NCBI GenBank assembly: GCA_020631035.1
Contig: JAHDIA010000290.1
Span: 1 to 7,509, forward strand
Length of the DNA: 7,509 bases
Reading direction: 5' to 3'
Origin: Chitinophagales bacterium
GTDB lineage: Bacteria; Bacteroidota; Bacteroidia; Chitinophagales; UBA2359
The notes below the pieces were generated by a model. The model was not told where the DNA came from and made no database searches. It was given only the letters and a program-made list of their open reading frames with translations. Of the stretch, positions 1-4,500 are shown one piece after another. Position 1 is the stretch's first letter, and each line of letters starts with the position of its first letter. The translations under genes and the position numbers were made by a program.

Positions 1-461
1 TTTTTTATTTGTTGAATGCGTTGAATCTGTTTAATTCTTTCTTCATATACTTCTGGTCTATTCATTCCTATAAAATCAATAAGATTTTGCGCCTCAGTAT
101 CTTCTGCTTTCACAACAACAAACACCCCATCTTTATATTGAATCCTATTTTTAACCTCCTCTGAAAATGGTAGCAAAATAGGCAGGTACTTTTCAATTTT
201 ATCAGGCTTATACATATTCATCCATCTCAAGACCAAATACCAATTCCAATAATTGTCTTCTGATGTATTTTTCTTTCTTGGATCAAAGTGCTCAATTTCA
301 GCAGCGTGAAGTGGTTCAATATATCGTTCTGAATAAGCACAAAAACCATTGTTCTGTTCTTCTGATAAATATTCTTGAATTTTAGGTCTATTGCTTTTGA
401 TTTTGTATTTCAACCCCTCTTCAATTATCTTCGATTTTTTAGATTTGGTCAAATACTTCAT
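1..461 (-). CDS. HNH endonuclease-like protein, PtuB-like (partial, C-terminus cut by window edge)
   Basis: Reading the minus strand from ATG at 461 gives an open frame of 153 codons with no stop before the window edge, so the C-terminus is missing. The start overlaps the ATPase stop as ATGA, typical of translationally coupled partner genes. The N-terminus is lysine-rich. Around residues 40-61 lies G-F-C-A-Y-S-E, then E-I-E-H-F-D-P, followed by N-Y-W-N-W (70-74) and W-M-N-M-Y-K-P (80-86). The EHF(D/R)P signature after a C-A-Y segment, then an Asn-bearing segment, is the pattern of HNH (beta-beta-alpha metal) nucleases of the TIGR02646/PtuB type. Likely catalytic candidates are H58, N73 and N82. 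Many relatives have CxxC here; this protein has C41 and S44, so one zinc ligand of that pair seems to be missing. Inferred role: DNA- or RNA-cutting effector controlled by the adjacent ATPase. The HNH assignment is fairly firm; Septu membership is an inference. Confidence 0.8.
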   Translation of the reverse strand, partial: MKYLTKSKKSKIIEEGLKYKIKSNRPKIQEYLSEEQNNGFCAYSERYIEPLHAAEIEHFDPRKKNTSEDNYWNWYLVLRWMNMYKPDKIEKYLPILLPFSEEVKNRIQYKDGVFVVVKAEDTEAQNLIDFIGMNRPEVYEERIKQIQRIQQIK

Positions 462-1570
462 TGAACAGGAAAATTGTATTCATTACCAATTGACATAAAT
501 TCTTTCATCATTTCCATTTTTTCTTTACCATTCTCACTTTGTTGCATCAAAATCTTTAGCTCTATAAATCTTTCCCATTTTTTCAGCCCTTCTTTGCCCA
601 ATAAACTCCGAATCCCAAAATCTTTTACCAATATATCATTGGGATCATCTCCAACAGCTGTTATGCCTCGCCTTGCTTTGACTGTAAACTGTTCATCAAA
701 CTCCAAGATAAAACGTTCTTCTGGTTCAAACTGTGCGGCAATAATGGGATTGTGAGTAGCCATTATGATTTGTGTATTCTTGGTGATTTTTTGATAGATA
801 CCCACCAAATCATATAAAAAATCGGGAAAAAGACTATTTTCTGGTTCATCAATCAATAAATAGCTTTCTTTAATGTCTTGATTAAAAAACAATGCGTAAA
901 TATGTCCTATCCTAAAAATAAAGTTACGAATACCTGTACTCAATGCAGTATAGGGAATTTGCTTCCCTGAACTTTTGAGTTTTATGTATGCCTCTAAATT
1001 ATCTGTCAATTGAATGGGATTTTTAGCGGCTTCATAATCAAAATACAATCCAGCCTTTTCTAAAATCCAATTCCATACCTCAGATAAACTTTTTAATATT
1101 TCAGGATTTGCTTGATTGAATGTTTGGCGTAATTCTTTGACTGTTTTCTCTTGATTTTCTTCTTTTAATTCATAAGCACGGTAATCATTTTCTCTCTTCT
1201 TGATATGGTAAATCAACAATTGCCAAAATTCTTTTACTTTGACATTAGAGACTTCATGATAGCGTGGAAAATCATCAAATAATTTTAGAGCATCATTTAA
1301 GTTGGTTTGAGGAACAGTTCCTAAATTAAGTAAATTATTTTTTTCAACTTCTGCTGGAAGATAGATAATCTGTGCAGACAACAGCTTATTTGTATTTAAG
1401 TGGTCTCTTATCCATCTTAACAACTGAGACTTTCCGACACCATTGGGACCAATAAAGCAAATTTTGTCCAAAGCTTCACCCGCCCTATCACTTGATTCAG
1501 GGTAAGTCAAATCCAATTCAAATTGTTGGAACTGATTAAAATCTTCTATATATAGTTTACTTAATCTCAT
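458..1570 (-). CDS. AAA/ABC-type ATPase, PtuA/RecF/SMC-like, probable partner of HNH nuclease
   Basis: This is a 370-residue cytoplasmic ATPase with no signal peptide or membrane segment. Visible motifs, in order, are: Walker A G-P-N-G-V-G-K-S at 41-48; an ABC signature-like L-S-T-G-I-R-N at 210-216; Walker B with catalytic Glu Y-L-L-I-D-E-P-E-N at 237-245; and an H-loop A-T-H-N-P at 271-275. Residues 60-200 between Walker A and the signature are charged and helix-prone (for example 124-150), like the insertion or coiled coil of overcoming-lysogenization (OLD), RecF and PtuA ATPases. A G-D-D-P-N-D-I-L segment (307-314) follows the core. All key ATPase residues are present, so it should dimerise and hydrolyse ATP. 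The last codons overlap the HNH gene by 4 nt, and the upstream surface-protein gene ends 24 nt before its ATG. In Septu the ATPase is thought to gate the nuclease until phage infection. At 370 residues it is shorter than typical PtuA, so it could be a related AAA-HNH module. The start is the first ATG after the upstream stop in this frame. Confidence 0.87.
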   Translation of the reverse strand: MRLSKLYIEDFNQFQQFELDLTYPESSDRAGEALDKICFIGPNGVGKSQLLRWIRDHLNTNKLLSAQIIYLPAEVEKNNLLNLGTVPQTNLNDALKLFDDFPRYHEVSNVKVKEFWQLLIYHIKKRENDYRAYELKEENQEKTVKELRQTFNQANPEILKSLSEVWNWILEKAGLYFDYEAAKNPIQLTDNLEAYIKLKSSGKQIPYTALSTGIRNFIFRIGHIYALFFNQDIKESYLLIDEPENSLFPDFLYDLVGIYQKITKNTQIIMATHNPIIAAQFEPEERFILEFDEQFTVKARRGITAVGDDPNDILVKDFGIRSLLGKEGLKKWERFIELKILMQQSENGKEKMEMMKEFMSIGNEYNFPVQ

Positions 1571-1573
1571 TCT

Positions 1574-1590
1574 AAAATGAAACTCATTTT
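1574..1590 (-). other. Inverted repeat between surface-protein stop and ATPase start
   Basis: A perfect 7-bp inverted repeat, AAAATGA and TCATTTT, separated by 3 nt, fills most of the 24-nt junction and ends 3 nt before the ATPase ATG. It is AT-rich and would be weak as a terminator. It lacks a separate T-tract on either strand beyond the arm itself. It could lower ribosome access to the ATPase start or act as a weak attenuator; both roles are inferences. Confidence 0.4.
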
Positions 1591-1594
1591 GCCC

Positions 1595-4500
1595 TTACCT
1601 AAACAACTCCACAGAACCCCTTACCACTTCACTTTGTCCATCAATCTCAATAAAATAGAAATAGGTTCCTACAGGCAACTCATTGTCTTCCCATCTGCCG
1701 TCCCACCAGCCATCTATACCATATCCTCTTTGTTCATACACCACATTGCCCCAACGGTTGACAATCGTTACTCGGTTTTCGATAAACTCTTCACAAGTAC
1801 GCAATTGTTGGATTCTAAAGAAATCGTTTTTGCCATCTCCATTGGGAGAAAAACCACCCATAATGTTGTCCAGTGAACACTCAGGTTCTAATACAGTCAC
1901 CAATACACCGCCTGTAGCTGTTAAGCCATTGGAATTGCATACAGTATATGTAAAACTATCTTCCCCTGTAAATCCATCATTGGGGGTATAGACTACCATT
2001 CCATTGACAATCTCAACTGTTCCATTGGCAGGCTCACCAAGCCCCTTGATGATCAATGAGTCTCCTAATTCATCATAATCATTTCCCAATACATCTATGG
2101 TCACTGGAATCCCAACATTGGTAGTGGCTTGGTCTGCTATCACAACGGGTACCAATGGCTCCAATACAATAATGGTCGCTGTTGCTGTTGACCCTATGCC
2201 AGTTCCTTCACAGCCTTCAGTTGGATTGATAATGGTATAGACAAACATATCTAATCCAACAAAATTGGAATCTGGTGTATAAATGATGGAACCTGTATTG
2301 GTAATTTTGATCTGTCCATTGTTGGTTGAATCAACTATTTCAACATCCAATTCTGTCAAACCTAGATAAGTGTCATTGGTCAATACATCCATTTCAACAG
2401 GGATGTTGGCAACAGTAGTATCCAAATCTTCCAATGCCGAAATATTGTCCATTACAGTGATATACAAAGTAGCTGTATCACAACCAATATTATTGACACA
2501 AACAGCATAGATCAAACTATCCTGTCCTTCATATCCAACTGTTGACACATAGAGCACTTCTCCATCATCCAAATTGGAAGTATTGATGGTTCCAAAACTT
2601 GGCCCCTCTACTATATAAAGAGAATCTGCTGAAGGCGGAAAATCATTGTCCAACAAATCAATGCTACACCCTATCCCATCTTCAGGATTGATAAAATCGT
2701 CCATTACAATCAAACCATCTGTAATCTCAAAAGTAATTGTTACTGTTTCGCACAATGGATTGTCAATGTTGATTTCGTTAATCTCACAAGGACCATTATA
2801 ACTTGCTGTGATGTCTTTTCCATCATCACATACTTCAAAAGTAATTTGATCTTGTCCTATATAAGAAGGGTCAGGCGTATAAATCATACAAGTATCATTG
2901 ATGATGGCAAGCTGTCCATGTTGCGGGGCAATCAATACTTCTGTAAAATGTTCCTCACCCCAATTGGTATCTCCATTTTGGTCAAATATCCCCAAACAAA
3001 ACTCCTTAAAGGACGCCTGTCCTACTCCAAATATTTCATTGGGAATACTAGGCGGATAATTTGGAGGGAATATCAAAAAGTTGATGTATACTGTATCACA
3101 AGCTCCCTCTGTATCACATACTTCCAATTCAATAAAATCAGCATCTCCTGCATAAAACTGATCGCCTTCATAATTAAGGCAGTTATCACTATCAATAAAT
3201 ACATCCTCTCCAAAGAAAACGCTGTCTACCAAAATGGTAAAAGTCAAGTCTTCATATAAGTCTGCATCATCTGAGACATCAAAACACTGCACCAAGAACG
3301 AATCAATCTTGGATACAATACACAAGGTATCATCCTCAAATGCTGGTGGCATATTGGGAGGTGGTAAAATAGTCAAACACAAATGTAAGGTATCACATTG
3401 TACAGGTGAAGCTGTATCACATGCCACTATGTACACATCATCCTCTCCAATGTAGCCGTCTTCAGGATTGTAGTAAGCTGTATCTTGATCTATGGTAATA
3501 GAACCATGCTGTGGCAAGATGACCGATGGTACGATAACATCTTCCAATCCTTCCTCTATATCTGGATCAAAAATATCAGGCAAAGCTATGGCTATAGGAG
3601 TATCTTGGAAAGTTGTATCACACAAATCTTCTACAGCATTGCCAGCTTCATCTTGCCATTCTGGACCACCTAAATCACACTCCATCACAAAAACAGTTAT
3701 GGTATCAGTATCTACACAGCCCGTCTCTGAGTTGGTTACCATTACAACATAGGTCGTAGTAACTTCAGGTTTGGCAATCGGATCAGGCACCAATACACTA
3801 CTCAAAGTATTGTTATCAGGAGTCCAAGAATAAAGGTCGCCTCCAGTTGCCATCAAAGCAATTTCATCTCCATCGCAAATCACCGCATCTTCACCAGCAT
3901 TGGCTAGATCTTCGGTAACAGTAATGGTGATGGTGTCTCTTACAGCACAGAGTGTTGAGAATGGATATTCAACCTCTAAAATGTAAGTGGTTGTTTCTTC
4001 TGGATATGCCAAAGGATTGGGAATGTCATCATCGCTCAAACCTGTAGAAGGCGTCCAAGTATAAGTTTCTCCACCTCCATTCATTTCATTTAATTGCAAG
4101 GTATCACCAGGACACAAGATAAGGTCCTCACCCACGTCTGGTATAGGAATGACATTTACAGTATACTGAATGCCTATAGAATCACAAGCATCATTGCTAC
4201 CAATGTAGACAAAAGTGGTTGTAGAATCTGGTGTAAATTCCAAGCTTTCTGTTTCCGAAATCAAGCTATCTGAACCCAATATTGTCCAAGAGTGTTCACA
4301 CAAATTGGTGTTGGCAAACAGTTCAACATCTTCTCCCATACAAATCTCTTCGGGACCTTCTAACTCAATTTCAACAGGAGCAATAGAAATATCATCAATG
4401 TAATAGTAAGCTGTATCACTAGGACCAATGTCATTGGCATTTAGTAGTGTATTGGATATATCATAAAAATTACCCAAGGTCAAAAACTCATGTGCTTCCT

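Noticed and set aside
474..755. 93-codon plus-strand open frame antisense to the ATPase C-terminus
   Set aside because: The opposite strand carries clear ATPase motifs and an ATGA overlap with the next gene. The plus-strand product has a low-complexity S/L/I-rich start typical of antisense frames.
1..1570. Retron-associated PtuAB system
   Set aside because: Retron versions have a reverse transcriptase and msr/msd RNA beside the ATPase gene. Here the upstream neighbour is a T9SS surface protein; only a downstream RT outside the window remains possible.
1574..1590. Strong intrinsic terminator after the surface-protein gene
   Set aside because: The stem is only seven mostly A-T pairs without a GC-rich base or a following T-tract, so efficient termination is unlikely.
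1571..1597. Surface protein and ATPase as one interrupted fusion gene, because they share a reading frame
   Set aside because: The CHU_C domain ends naturally just before the TAA and must be C-terminal to work, and the ATPase starts with its own natural N-terminal strand. A shared frame has a one in three chance.
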